A stretch of 45,593 bases of DNA from Deltaproteobacteria bacterium. GTDB lineage: Bacteria; Desulfobacterota; GWC2-55-46. The stretch is taken from the NCBI GenBank assembly GCA_016219115.1, contig JACRCH010000110.1, positions 1 to 45,593 of the forward strand. Direction: 5' to 3'. The position numbers were made by a program, and so were the translations under genes. Positions 33,062 to 40,648 of the stretch are shown here, piece after piece. A model generated the notes under the pieces. That model saw nothing but the letters and a program-made list of their open reading frames with translations, was not told where the DNA came from and made no database searches. Numbering within the stretch: the stretch's first letter is position 1; each line of letters begins with the position of its first letter.

Positions 33062-33427
33062 CTAGACCCACTCCAGCGCGCCCTTCACCCACGCGTATAC
33101 CAGACCAATGGCAAGGACGACTATAAATATGATCATCTCCACGAAAATGAACGTGGAGAGGCTTTTTTCCGTAAGGAGTACGGCCCATGGAAAGAGGAAG
33201 AGTGTCTCAACATCGAATATTACGAATAGCATGGCGATTATGAAGAAGTGTATTCTGACGTGGCCTTCGTTGGCGTCCCCCACGGGCTCCATACCGCACT
33301 CCCAAGGGGAGTTCTTGGAGGCATAGGGATTTCTAGGCTGGAATATGAAACTCATAACCAGAGCGCCTATGGCCATCGCGGAAGCGACACCTATCATGAT
33401 GAGAATCGGCAGATAAGTAAGAAGCAT
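33062..33427 (-). CDS. nuoA: NADH-quinone oxidoreductase subunit A
   Basis: A 121-residue, three-helix membrane subunit and the first gene of the nuo operon. The conserved loop with cysteine reads [20 protein letters not shown], followed by [20 protein letters not shown] with the invariant acidic residues, and FLFPWAVLL. It marks the 5' end of a 15-gene operon (A-G, cyclic-nucleotide-binding gene, H-N), of which 14 genes give a complete NADH-dependent complex I. Confidence 0.97.
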   Translation of the reverse strand: MLLTYLPILIMIGVASAMAIGALVMSFIFQPRNPYASKNSPWECGMEPVGDANEGHVRIHFFIIAMLFVIFDVETLFLFPWAVLLTEKSLSTFIFVEMIIFIVVLAIGLVYAWVKGALEWV

Positions 33428-33520
33428 CTTTAATCAGACCCCTTCCTGATTCTTACAATGCGGCTCCGGTTCTTGCAAAAAAGTGCTAATTGTTACGATA
33501 TGCTATTGTGGATAGCCGCA

Positions 33521-33549
33521 AGGTTAAAACAACTGGAAGATTTTGTCAA
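33521..33549 (-). promoter_or_regulatory. Candidate nuo operon promoter
   Basis: On the minus strand a full -35 box TTGACA (33549-33544) is followed after 17 bases by TAACCT (33526-33521), a weak -10 box. It is about 95 bases upstream of the nuoA start and the best sigma-70 match in the 231-base gap between nuoA and the carbon-nitrogen hydrolase gene. Confidence 0.5.
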
Positions 33550-33558
33550 GGAGAAAAT

Positions 33559-33571
33559 GTATACTGTATAC
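33559..33571. promoter_or_regulatory. Palindrome upstream of the nuo promoter
   Basis: GTATACTGTATAC is an inverted repeat of GTATAC around one central base. It begins ten bases upstream of the -35 box, a typical place for an activator or repressor site. No regulator in this window can be tied to it. Confidence 0.4.
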
Positions 33572-33658
33572 AGAAACTTTTGACCCGGCTTCCCACGGGC
33601 ATGCTATTGAGGGAAAACCATTTGAATAGCTCGATATTTTACCGGCAGGCCGTCGTCG

Positions 33659-34447
33659 CTAAAGGACAAAAAGGTCTCTCCTTCTGTCCTTGAACAGATT
33701 GTTCACCGGGGTTATGTCTTTGTTCAGCGCCTCTTCGGGATTTATCTCCATGGCGGCAGCCTCCACGCCGTCGCCGGCCGCCCTGTAAAGCACGCTCCCG
33801 TCGGGTGCTACTATCTGGCTCGTGCCTATGAACCTGAGTCTTTTTCCCCTGACCCGCTCTTCGCTTCCGACCCTGTTGGCGGTTATGGAGAAGACCCTGT
33901 TCTCAAGCGACCTTGTTATCATCGCCTGCGGGCAGTACGGCAGAACGAGGTTTGATGGCTGACAGATGATCTGTGCCCCTTGAAGCGCGAGCGTCCTTGA
34001 AACCTCGGGGAATATCCAGTCGAAACATATCATCATGCCGACCTTCACGCCGCCGGCCTTGTACACCTTGAAGTCGGTATCGCCCCTGCTGAATATCTTC
34101 TTTTCATCCCAGAAGAGGTGCGCCTTTCTGTATACGCCGATAACGCCGCGGGGGCCGATGAGCATAGATGAATTGTAGGCTCTTTTCCCGGCCTTCTCGG
34201 CAAACCCGGCCACTATGTGGATATTCTTTTCCTTCGCCGCTTCAGAAAGACGCCCGGCGGCGTATCCGTCAACGCCCTCGGAGAGCTTCCTAGCCTCCTC
34301 TTTTGACCTGAACTGGTATCCGGTCGAGAAGAGCTCGGGCAGGACCACCAGGTCGGCATCCAGCGCCCTGATCTTTTTTGCCGCGTCCTCGACATTCTCC
34401 TTTATCCTGCCGAACTTGGGGTGAGTCTGAATGAAACCCGCATTCAT
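33659..34447 (-). CDS. Carbon-nitrogen hydrolase (nitrilase superfamily)
   Basis: A 262-residue amidase of the nitrilase superfamily. The catalytic triad is visible: Glu38 in VVLPELFSTGY, Lys108 in GVYRKAHLFWDEKK and Cys141 in VGMMICFDWIFPEVSRTLAL. These enzymes cleave amides or carbamoyl groups, for example omega-amidase, N-carbamoyl-amino-acid or agmatine derivatives. The substrate cannot be read from the sequence, although FDW-IFPE resembles the aliphatic-amide and carbamoyl-polyamine branches. The gene lies upstream of nuoA on the same strand, but 231 bases and a probable promoter separate them, so a functional link is doubtful. Confidence 0.88.
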   Translation of the reverse strand: MNAGFIQTHPKFGRIKENVEDAAKKIRALDADLVVLPELFSTGYQFRSKEEARKLSEGVDGYAAGRLSEAAKEKNIHIVAGFAEKAGKRAYNSSMLIGPRGVIGVYRKAHLFWDEKKIFSRGDTDFKVYKAGGVKVGMMICFDWIFPEVSRTLALQGAQIICQPSNLVLPYCPQAMITRSLENRVFSITANRVGSEERVRGKRLRFIGTSQIVAPDGSVLYRAAGDGVEAAAMEINPEEALNKDITPVNNLFKDRRRDLFVL

Positions 34448-34594
34448 ATTTCAAGCTCCCTTAACTGTGGACACGCCGCTCTCACGAAGGGCATGCCGGT
34501 TTTTTCCGCCACTAACGCGTCATTAACGAATGGAAGGACCATCTTACATTTCATGACCGCGAGATGTCAAGAAAGCCGACCTGTCGTCTTAAAC

Positions 34595-34628
34595 AAAGAA
34601 AAAGGGAGAACATCAATCATGTCCTCCC
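34595..34628 (-). terminator. Intrinsic terminator of the Lys/Ala-rich mini-gene
   Basis: GGGAGGACAT and ATGTTCTCCC pair over ten bases with one G-U pair around a five-base loop, and TTTTTCTTT follows on the minus strand. It starts 22 bases after the mini-gene stop. A dedicated promoter, ribosome-binding site and terminator together make the mini-gene credible. Confidence 0.8.
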
Positions 34629-34649
34629 TTCCCCTTATTTATGTTTGCT

Positions 34650-34742
34650 CTAGCGGCAGCAGCCGGACTTCTTTGCGGTCTTCTTAGCTGTCGTCTTTTT
34701 CGCCATCGTCTTCTTCTTAGCCGGTTTTTTAGCCGTAGCCAT
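34650..34742 (-). CDS. Lys/Ala-rich 30-residue mini-protein ending in Gly-Cys-Cys-Arg
   Basis: A minus-strand ATG at 34742, with GGAGG placed five to nine bases upstream, opens a frame of 30 residues. It reads MATAKKPAKKKTMAKKTTAK, then KTAKKSGCCR. Thirteen residues are Lys, grouped as AKK repeats like the tails of histone H1-like and AlgP proteins, and the C-terminus carries an adjacent Cys pair. It has its own candidate promoter and a strong terminator, so it is a genuine monocistronic small gene and not noise. DNA or RNA binding is the natural guess for the Lys repeats. The Cys pair suggests metal binding or a disulfide. It is divergent from gatC. Confidence 0.75.
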   Translation of the reverse strand: MATAKKPAKKKTMAKKTTAKKTAKKSGCCR

Positions 34743-34802
34743 CCTTACCTCCTTTTTGGGTTTAGATCCTTGAGCGTAAAAACCTATAGCTGAGACAATT
34801 TT

Positions 34803-34831
34803 TAATTATCACTATTACACCGGCCTGTCAA
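34803..34831 (-). promoter_or_regulatory. Candidate promoter of the mini-gene
   Basis: TTGACA (34831-34826 on the minus strand) is followed after 15 bases by GATAAT, or after 17 bases by TAATTA. Either would start transcription about 50-60 bases before the mini-gene ATG. The 237-base gap up to gatC holds this promoter and a divergent one. Confidence 0.55.
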
Positions 34832-34915
34832 CACTATTGTGCTTCTTTTTCATCATGTTACGGAGCTTGAAAGAGTCCTTCGGAGTCCCCGTGCCGCACT
34901 GAAGGTCGAGACGAC

Positions 34916-34944
34916 TTGCAAGAGCGCCTTTTGTGTGTTAATTT
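34916..34944 (+). promoter_or_regulatory. Candidate gat operon promoter
   Basis: TTGCAA (34916-34921), a 17-base spacer and TAATTT (34939-34944) form a reasonable sigma-70 promoter 36 bases upstream of gatC. Directly after it, ATCAAAAA / TTTTTGAT form a short inverted repeat (34950-34968) in the leader. Confidence 0.45.
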
Positions 34945-34979
34945 AAAAAATCAAAAAATCTTTTTGATGAGGTAAAAGC

Positions 34980-35267
34980 GTGTCGATAACAAAAAAAGAC
35001 GTGCTGCATGTGGCGGACCTCGCCAGGCTCGCGCTCACGGAAAAGGAGATCGACCTGTATACGGCCCAGCTCCAGCGGATATTAAGCTACGTTGAGAAGC
35101 TCTCGGAGCTCAATACCGAAGGAGTCCCGCCGACGACAACGACCGTACCGCCGGAGACCGTTTACAGGGAAGACCGCGTCACAGTGTCGCTGGCGCAGGA
35201 AGAGGCTTTAAGGAACGCGCCGTCCTCGGAGCGCGGGTGTTTTAAGGTGCCGAAGATCATCGAATAG
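34980..35267 (+). CDS. gatC: Asp/Glu-tRNA(Asn/Gln) amidotransferase subunit C
   Basis: A 95-residue subunit that clamps GatA and GatB together. The start is a GTG at 34980, with GAGG eight bases before it. The family pattern is clear: ITKKDVLHVADLARLALTEK, the helix LYTAQLQRILSYVEKLSELN, and RNAPSSERGCFKVPKIIE at the end. It is the first gene of gatC-gatA-(NTF2-like)-gatB. With tRNA-Gln in the same window, the enzyme would convert Glu-tRNA-Gln to Gln-tRNA-Gln using glutamine. Confidence 0.96.
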   Translation: MSITKKDVLHVADLARLALTEKEIDLYTAQLQRILSYVEKLSELNTEGVPPTTTTVPPETVYREDRVTVSLAQEEALRNAPSSERGCFKVPKIIE

Positions 35268-35427
35268 GTTTTGTAGCAGGCCGGCGGCCGGCAGGCTCCA
35301 GGATTCTTTCCCGGTCAAACCTTTCCCGACAGCCAGGCCGACGGTTTTATACCGGCAGATTCTTCGCAAACCGTTACGAGCTTGTTTCGGTGGATCGAAC
35401 GCTCCAGAAAATTAAAGGAGAAGACCC

Positions 35428-36888
35428 TTGGATTTAACATCTCTAACGATACACGGGCTTTCGGATAAACTTAAGAAAAAAGAGACGACCTCGGTAGAGG
35501 TGACAAAGGCGTTCCTCAAACGCATGGAAGAAGTCGAGAAGAAGGTCCACGCTTTCATAACAGTCACCGCCGACGAGGCCCTCAAGCGCGCCGCAGAAGC
35601 CGACGGAAGGATCGCTAAAGGCGAAGGCGTGACCCCTCTTACCGGCGTGCCGATAGCGGTCAAGGACATCTTCTGCACAAAGGGCGTGAAAACCACCTGC
35701 GCCTCAAGGATACTCGACAACTTCGTCCCTCCGTACGACTCAACGGTCGTAAGGAAGTTAAAAGAGGCCGGGACCGTCATACTCGGCAAAAACAACATGG
35801 ACGAGTTCGCCATGGGCTCATCCACCGAGAACTCCGCCTTCTCACCGACCTATAACCCGTGGGCTCTGGACCGGGTCCCCGGAGGAAGCTCAGGCGGCTC
35901 GGCGGCATCGGTGGCGGCCTCCGAGTGCGTGGCGTCGGTCGGCACCGACACAGGCGGGTCCATCCGTCAGCCCGCCTCATGCTGCGGCGTCGTCGGGATC
36001 AAGCCCACTTACGGGAGGGTGTCGAGGTTCGGCATGATAGCCTTCGCGTCATCGCTCGACCAGGCGGGGCCCTTCACAAAGGACGTAACCGACTCAGCCA
36101 TCATGCTCAACGCTATCGCGGGCTGGGACCCCTCCGACTCTACATCCATCAAGGCCGAAGTCCCGGACTACAGGACCTTCCTCACCGCAGAGGTGAATGG
36201 CCTTAAAATCGGCATCCCGAAAGAGTACTTCATAGAAGGGATGGACAAAGAGGTCGAGGACTCGGTAAAAGAGGCCCTTGAGGTGCTAAAAAAGGCCGGG
36301 GCCACGCTTGTGCCGGTGACGCTTCCGCACACCGAGTACGCCGTCGGGGTATACTACCTTGTGGCCACCGCCGAGGCGTCGAGCAACCTCGCGAGATACG
36401 ACGGGGTGAAATACGGGCTCAGGGTCAGTGAGACCGGGGGCCTGCTGGACATGTACAAAAAGACGCGCGACGAGGGGTTCGGCGGAGAAGTGAAGAGAAG
36501 GATCATGCTCGGCACATACTCGCTTTCGGCCGGGTACTACGACGCTTACTACAAGAAGGCCTCGCAGGTGAGGACCCTTATAAAGAACGACTTCGACGCG
36601 GCCTTCAGGTCCTGCGACGTTATAGCCACGCCGACCGCGCCTACAGCCGCCTTCAAACTCGGCGAGAGGGTCGAGGACCCGCTTACGATGTATCTCTCGG
36701 ACATCTTCACCATCTCGTGTAACCTCGCCGGGATTCCGGGTATGTCGCTGCCGTGCGGGTTTACGAAGGACGGGCTCCCGATAGGGCTGCAGATACTCGG
36801 AAGGACGCTCGATGAGGGGACGGTCTTGAAGACCGCCTACGCCTATGAACAGGCCACGGAGTGGCACAAGAGAAGGCCGAAACTTTGA
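35428..36888 (+). CDS. gatA: Asp/Glu-tRNA(Asn/Gln) amidotransferase subunit A
   Basis: A 486-residue amidase-signature enzyme that frees ammonia from glutamine for tRNA amidation. The Ser-cisSer-Lys triad is intact: Lys79 in [10 protein letters not shown], Ser154 in [17 protein letters not shown] and Ser178 in [14 protein letters not shown]. The start is a TTG at 35428 with AAAGGAG eight bases before it, so this gene and gatC both use weak initiation codons. A 160-base gap separates it from gatC; it contains GC-rich inverted repeats around GCCGGCGGCCGGC but no frame. Confidence 0.97.
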   Translation: MDLTSLTIHGLSDKLKKKETTSVEVTKAFLKRMEEVEKKVHAFITVTADEALKRAAEADGRIAKGEGVTPLTGVPIAVKDIFCTKGVKTTCASRILDNFVPPYDSTVVRKLKEAGTVILGKNNMDEFAMGSSTENSAFSPTYNPWALDRVPGGSSGGSAASVAASECVASVGTDTGGSIRQPASCCGVVGIKPTYGRVSRFGMIAFASSLDQAGPFTKDVTDSAIMLNAIAGWDPSDSTSIKAEVPDYRTFLTAEVNGLKIGIPKEYFIEGMDKEVEDSVKEALEVLKKAGATLVPVTLPHTEYAVGVYYLVATAEASSNLARYDGVKYGLRVSETGGLLDMYKKTRDEGFGGEVKRRIMLGTYSLSAGYYDAYYKKASQVRTLIKNDFDAAFRSCDVIATPTAPTAAFKLGERVEDPLTMYLSDIFTISCNLAGIPGMSLPCGFTKDGLPIGLQILGRTLDEGTVLKTAYAYEQATEWHKRRPKL

Positions 36889-36917
36889 CAAGAGACAATA
36901 AAAAGGGAGGCCTCTTT

Positions 36918-37430
36918 ATGAAAAGCCTGTCAAGGCTCTGCTTTGTTGCCTGCTTTTTCGCATTGACGGTTTGCGCGGCCTGGGCTGGCCAGGAGGAAGC
37001 CGCCATTGAAAAACTCATTACAGGTTCCGCCAGGGCCATGACGGATTTCCCCAGGACAAGAGACTTTGGGTCTGTCTCGAAGTATTACGCCGAAGATTAC
37101 ACGGGTATAAACGACGGCGAGTGGGAAACGATGGAGGATGTGAAAAAGACCTTTTCCGACCTTGAGCAACAGCTGGATCTCGGAAGCCCTGTGGGCATAT
37201 CATACAGACTTGCGGACATAAGAGTACATGTAACAGGCGCAACGGCTTGGGCGACTTACGACTTTTCCGCCAGGATAGGCGTGGCAGGAGAGCCCCTGGT
37301 GGAGGAAGAGGGTAAATGCACCGGCATATACAGAAAGAAGGGCGCTTCATGGACGATACAGCATGAGCATTGTTCTTCCAAAAACGAGGCCGGACCGGAG
37401 GAACGCAACAATCCCCTGGAGACGATATAA
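36918..37430 (+). CDS. Secreted NTF2/SnoaL-like protein inside the gat operon
   Basis: Starting at the ATG at 36918 (GGGAGG upstream) this gives 170 residues. A clear signal peptide (MKSLSRLCFVACFFALTVCA, cleavage near AAWAG) precedes a small alpha+beta domain with the DUF4440/SnoaL layout: EEAAIEKLITGSARAMTDFP, then YYAEDYTGINDGEWETMEDV, IRVHVTGATAWATYDFSAR and a final WTIQHEHCSS. Such domains bind small ligands or act as protein modules; no catalytic residues can be assigned. It starts 29 bases after gatA and ends 48 bases before gatB, so it should be co-transcribed with cytoplasmic translation genes although its product is exported, an odd pairing. Confidence 0.75.
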   Translation: MKSLSRLCFVACFFALTVCAAWAGQEEAAIEKLITGSARAMTDFPRTRDFGSVSKYYAEDYTGINDGEWETMEDVKKTFSDLEQQLDLGSPVGISYRLADIRVHVTGATAWATYDFSARIGVAGEPLVEEEGKCTGIYRKKGASWTIQHEHCSSKNEAGPEERNNPLETI

Positions 37431-37478
37431 GCGGTTTTTTTGTCAATCGTAATAAAAAATCGGACGAGGACTTTACAG

Positions 37479-38918
37479 ATGAAATACGAAGCGGTAATAG
37501 GTCTTGAGGTACACGCCCAGCTCCTGACCGGCTCAAAGCTCTTCTGCGGCTGCTCCACGCGGTTCGGCTCGGAGCCCAACACCCAGGTATGCCATATATG
37601 CCTCGGGATGCCGGGCGTGCTGCCGGTCCTGAACAAAAAGGCGGTAAAGTTCGCCGTCAAGATGTCTCTGGCGGTACACTGCCGGATAAACCCCAGGAGC
37701 ATCTTCGCCAGAAAGAACTACTTCTATCCTGATCTGCCCAAGGGCTACCAGGTATCGCAGTACACGGAGCCTTTAAGCGAGCACGGACATCTTGAGATAG
37801 ATATCGACGGCGGCAGAAAGCGTATAGGCATAACCCGTATTCACATGGAGGAGGACGCCGGCAAACTTTTGCACGGCGAGGGGATAGAGGACTCCAACTT
37901 CAGCTTCGTAGACCTCAACAGGACCGGCGTGCCGCTTATCGAGATAGTGAGCGAACCGGACATGAGGACATCGGATGAGGCGGTGGCGTATCTTAAGGCG
38001 CTGCGCGATATACTCGTCTACCTTGAGATATGCGACGGCAACATGGAGGAAGGGAGCTTCCGCTGCGACGCCAACGTATCAATAAGACCCATGGGCGCGG
38101 ATAAGCTCGGCACCAAGGCCGAACTCAAGAACATGAACTCGTTCAAGTACATTAAAGAGGCGATAGACTACGAGATTCAAAGGCAGATAGACCTGGTGGA
38201 GAGCGGCGGCAATGTCGTTCAGGAGACCCGCCTATTCGACTCGTCAAAGGGCGTCACGGCCCCGATGAGGTCCAAGGAGGAGGCCCACGACTACCGCTAC
38301 TTCCCGGAGCCGGACCTTCTTCCGCTCAATGTCGGCGCCGAGCTTGTCGAGGAGGCACGCTCCACGCTTCCGGAACTCCCGGAGGCGAAAAGGCAGCGCT
38401 TCATCATAGATTACTCCATCCCTGCCTACGACGCCGGCGTCCTCACGGCCACAAAGGAGCTTGCCGATTACTATGAGGAGGTCGTAAAGGCTACCGGAGA
38501 GCCGAAGGTATCGTCGAACTGGGTCATGGGAGAGCTTTTAAGGCTCCTCAAGGAAGACGGCAAGAATGTAGGGGACTGCGCCGTGAAGCCCGCAAGCATC
38601 GCCGAGCTTATCGGGATGATAAAAAAAGGCGCCATAAGCGGCAAGATGGCCAAAGAGGTCTTCGGGGAGATGTACAGGACCGGCAACCCCCCGGCCGGTA
38701 TAGTGAAGGCCAGGGGCATGACGCAGATATCGGACGAGTCGGAACTCGCCGGGATCATAGACAAGGTGATTGAGTCTAACCCGGAGAGCGTGGACAGGTA
38801 CAGGGCGGGCAATGTCCAGCTCTTCGGCTTTTTCGTGGGCGAGACTATGAAAGCGACAAAGGGACAGGCAAACCCCCAGGCCGTGAACAAGATACTCAAG
38901 GAGAAACTCGGGGGGTAA
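37479..38918 (+). CDS. gatB: Asp/Glu-tRNA(Asn/Gln) amidotransferase subunit B
   Basis: A 479-residue subunit from the ATG at 37479 ([20 protein letters not shown]); upstream in-frame starts add a non-conserved leader. It phosphorylates the Glu or Asp on the tRNA and accepts ammonia from GatA. Marks are the zinc-binding cysteines in [11 protein letters not shown] and [71 protein letters not shown], and the C-terminal tRNA-binding helical and tail domains ending [18 protein letters not shown]. It ends 68 bases before the convergent toxin-antitoxin-chaperone island. Confidence 0.97.
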   Translation: MKYEAVIGLEVHAQLLTGSKLFCGCSTRFGSEPNTQVCHICLGMPGVLPVLNKKAVKFAVKMSLAVHCRINPRSIFARKNYFYPDLPKGYQVSQYTEPLSEHGHLEIDIDGGRKRIGITRIHMEEDAGKLLHGEGIEDSNFSFVDLNRTGVPLIEIVSEPDMRTSDEAVAYLKALRDILVYLEICDGNMEEGSFRCDANVSIRPMGADKLGTKAELKNMNSFKYIKEAIDYEIQRQIDLVESGGNVVQETRLFDSSKGVTAPMRSKEEAHDYRYFPEPDLLPLNVGAELVEEARSTLPELPEAKRQRFIIDYSIPAYDAGVLTATKELADYYEEVVKATGEPKVSSNWVMGELLRLLKEDGKNVGDCAVKPASIAELIGMIKKGAISGKMAKEVFGEMYRTGNPPAGIVKARGMTQISDESELAGIIDKVIESNPESVDRYRAGNVQLFGFFVGETMKATKGQANPQAVNKILKEKLGG

Positions 38919-38986
38919 AAGGAATCATCCCAGGCAGGAATATAGTGTTTTTAACGGCTAAAAAAGCAATGTGATCAGAGACAAGA

Positions 38987-39433
38987 TTAACTCTTTAAGG
39001 TTTTCTTTTTTTGAGTTGCCACCTCGGTTGATTTGTGTTGCCGTGCCAGCTCGACAAAATTTACTGGCTGTATATGCAAAGGTGGAAAACCAGCTCTTCG
39101 AGTTAGATCTGCTATAGTTTCTCTGATGTAAGGAAATATAATTGCTGGGCCATTTATTAAGGTAACATTTTCAATTATTCTCTTGCTAGGATTTGTGTGA
39201 AATGTAAATACTCCTTCGCTTTCTATATCAAAGTAAAATGGAGAATTACCTTGGTTTAAAGTTATTCTAATTTTTATGCTCAAACATTTTTTTTCTTTTA
39301 TAAACTTATATGCTGAAGAAATCTCGGTATTGATTTCAACATCTTTACCTTTGTCGAAGTCCTTGTTAGTAGCAAAAGAAATGCTCAGAAGCTTAAAATT
39401 ATCGAAAGACATTCTGAAACTTTTAGGCTGCAT
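38987..39433 (-). CDS. SecB-like chaperone of a toxin-antitoxin-chaperone (TAC) module
   Basis: A 148-residue protein from the ATG at 39433 (GAGGAG nine bases before it), overlapping the antitoxin stop by 11 bases. The C-terminal half carries the SecB signature: INGPAIIFPYIRETIADLTR, then RAGFPPLHIQPVNFVELARQ. This corresponds to the LFPYARE...GGFPPL...PVNF segment of SecB. The N-terminal half (MSFDNFKLLSISFATNKDFD...) is diverged from the export SecB. It is the third gene of toxin-antitoxin-chaperone order. In known TAC systems such as that of Mycobacterium tuberculosis, the dedicated chaperone binds the antitoxin's C-terminal extension and protects it from degradation, so loss of chaperone frees the toxin. 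The gene is AT-rich compared with its neighbours. Confidence 0.88.
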   Translation of the reverse strand: MQPKSFRMSFDNFKLLSISFATNKDFDKGKDVEINTEISSAYKFIKEKKCLSIKIRITLNQGNSPFYFDIESEGVFTFHTNPSKRIIENVTLINGPAIIFPYIRETIADLTRRAGFPPLHIQPVNFVELARQHKSTEVATQKKKTLKS

Positions 39434-39977
39434 TAAGGCACTCCTCACAATTTACTTCAAAGTTATTATATACCTCAGGGTATCTGAACGGCTTACTATT
39501 CCATCCGGAAATAGATAAAGACAATTTTTTTACCATGGAATAAATATAATCACTGTCTGTTTGTTCTTTTACTTTGATTTTTGAAAGTATATGAGGGTCG
39601 ATATTTAACAAGCGAAGTAACCAGTCCATAGTTTTACTTTGTGTTACCTGACCATTTTCATAACGTGCGAAATTTTTCTCACCAACATCAAGTAAAGTGG
39701 CTAACTCAGCCTGAGTTTTTCCTAATTTCAAGCGAATAGATTTAATTTCGTCAGAAGTAAGAAGCCCATCAATTTTCCTTCTATAATCAGTCAATATTTT
39801 TTCTGTTATTTTTAAAGTTTTTGGATGCACAATTGCTTCTTTGCAAACATTGCAAACAAATACATGATAATCAGATATCGTAATTTTATGTCCTTTATAT
39901 TTAAAATTCTTAGAAATTACTTGTTCTGAAATTTTTCCAGTTCCGCATATTGGACACAAATCATCTTTCTTTAACAT
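39423..39977 (-). CDS. mqsA: MqsA-like antitoxin with C-terminal chaperone-addiction extension
   Basis: At 184 residues it is about 50 longer than E. coli MqsA. The N-terminal zinc domain has Cys8, Cys11, Cys42 and Cys45 in LCPICGTGK and FVCNVCKEAI. The following helix-turn-helix domain reads SDEIKSIRLKLGKTQAELAT with recognition segment GEKNFARYENGQ, matching the Asn and Arg used by MqsA to read its operator. Residues about 134-184 form the extra tail (VKKLSLSISGWNSKPFRYPE, then FEVNCEECLNAA), rich in aromatic and hydrophobic residues, as in the chaperone-addiction tails of TAC antitoxins. It should neutralise the MqsR-like toxin encoded 13 bases upstream and repress the operon. Confidence 0.88.
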   Translation of the reverse strand: MLKKDDLCPICGTGKISEQVISKNFKYKGHKITISDYHVFVCNVCKEAIVHPKTLKITEKILTDYRRKIDGLLTSDEIKSIRLKLGKTQAELATLLDVGEKNFARYENGQVTQSKTMDWLLRLLNIDPHILSKIKVKEQTDSDYIYSMVKKLSLSISGWNSKPFRYPEVYNNFEVNCEECLNAA

Positions 39978-39990
39978 AATACACCTCTTT

Positions 39991-40308
39991 TTATGCCTTT
40001 TTAAAACTGATGACTACACCGTCACCTTTTAACGATTTTTGTAATTTAATATAAAGCTTCAATCCTTTTCTAATAGGTTTATAAACATCCTGCCAAAGAC
40101 CAGTAAAATTTGAATTTTCAGCTGGCATAGTTTTGTAAAATTCAGAGCCACTTAAGGATAAAACGGTATCAATAATTTCCGTTATTGAAAAATTTATAGC
40201 AGTTGCATCTGTGAGACTTTTATCTGTAATATATCGCGTATTTTCGTCTTGTAATAACCTTTTTAACTCATCAAGATTATAAGTAGGATGCTTGTTGGGT
40301 TTGGCCAT
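39991..40308 (-). CDS. mqsR: MqsR-like mRNA-cleaving toxin
   Basis: A 105-residue RelE-fold ribonuclease of the MqsR family. The family core is clear: VLSLSGSEFYKTM, LWQDVYKPIRKGLKLYIKLQ and VVISFKKA. Lys59, Gln73 and Tyr86 fall at the positions shown to matter in E. coli MqsR (Lys56, Gln68, Tyr81). That enzyme cuts mRNA mainly at GCU. The gene is first in the operon, an order shared with E. coli mqsRA but opposite to most toxin-antitoxin pairs. The only start, at 40308, lies about seven bases from the predicted start of the nearer promoter and has no Shine-Dalgarno sequence, which would keep toxin synthesis low. Confidence 0.9.
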   Translation of the reverse strand: MAKPNKHPTYNLDELKRLLQDENTRYITDKSLTDATAINFSITEIIDTVLSLSGSEFYKTMPAENSNFTGLWQDVYKPIRKGLKLYIKLQKSLKGDGVVISFKKA

Positions 40309-40321
40309 ATGGAGGTTTTGG

Positions 40322-40349
40322 ATTGTATCCTAATGCACATTTATGTCAA
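40322..40349 (-). promoter_or_regulatory. TAC operon promoter, proximal
   Basis: TTGACA (40349-40344 on the minus strand), 16-base spacer, TACAAT (40327-40322). Transcription would start near 40315, giving an almost leaderless toxin message. The -35 box is three bases from the 23-bp palindrome, so a bound antitoxin would clash with polymerase. Confidence 0.65.
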
Positions 40350-40352
40350 GCG

Positions 40353-40375
40353 AAAAGTATCATTATGATACTTTT
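40353..40375. promoter_or_regulatory. Perfect 23-bp palindromic operator of the TAC operon
   Basis: AAAAGTATCAT, one central T, ATGATACTTTT: arms of 11 bases with no mismatch. It sits exactly between the -10 box of the distal promoter (40376-40381) and the -35 box of the proximal one (40344-40349). The obvious ligand is the HTH domain of the MqsA-like antitoxin. Its sequence differs from the AACCT-AGGTT operator of E. coli MqsA. Confidence 0.75.
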
Positions 40376-40420
40376 AATTTATCTTAGACCAAATATTATG
40401 TCAAGCTGTACTTGTCATAA
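40376..40420 (-). promoter_or_regulatory. TAC operon promoter, distal, with imperfect palindrome
   Basis: TTGACA (40404-40399), 17-base spacer, TAAATT (40381-40376) form a second minus-strand promoter whose start would fall within the operator. Its -35 box lies in TTATGTCAAG / CTTGTCATAA (40396-40420), a 10-base inverted repeat with one mismatch. TTATGTCAAGC also recurs at 40341-40351 over the proximal -35 box. The remaining 40421-40648 stretch is very AT-rich and holds no supported gene. Confidence 0.55.
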
Positions 40421-40648
40421 AAAAAACCTTATTAGTTCTATTTAGTTAGTGTTTTTTTTCTACCTTTTTTCTTCTATCTTCTTATATCTTCTATTCTTTT
40501 CGACCATAATTATTCAGGACTTTAGCGATTTTAGATTTAAACCCGATTACCTCAAAAAAATTCTTCTTTTGACTACCGCTCCATCTATCGAAATAAAACA
40601 TGCAACAAGTTTGCAGGTAATTCTCAAGCTGACAAATGATAAAATTTT

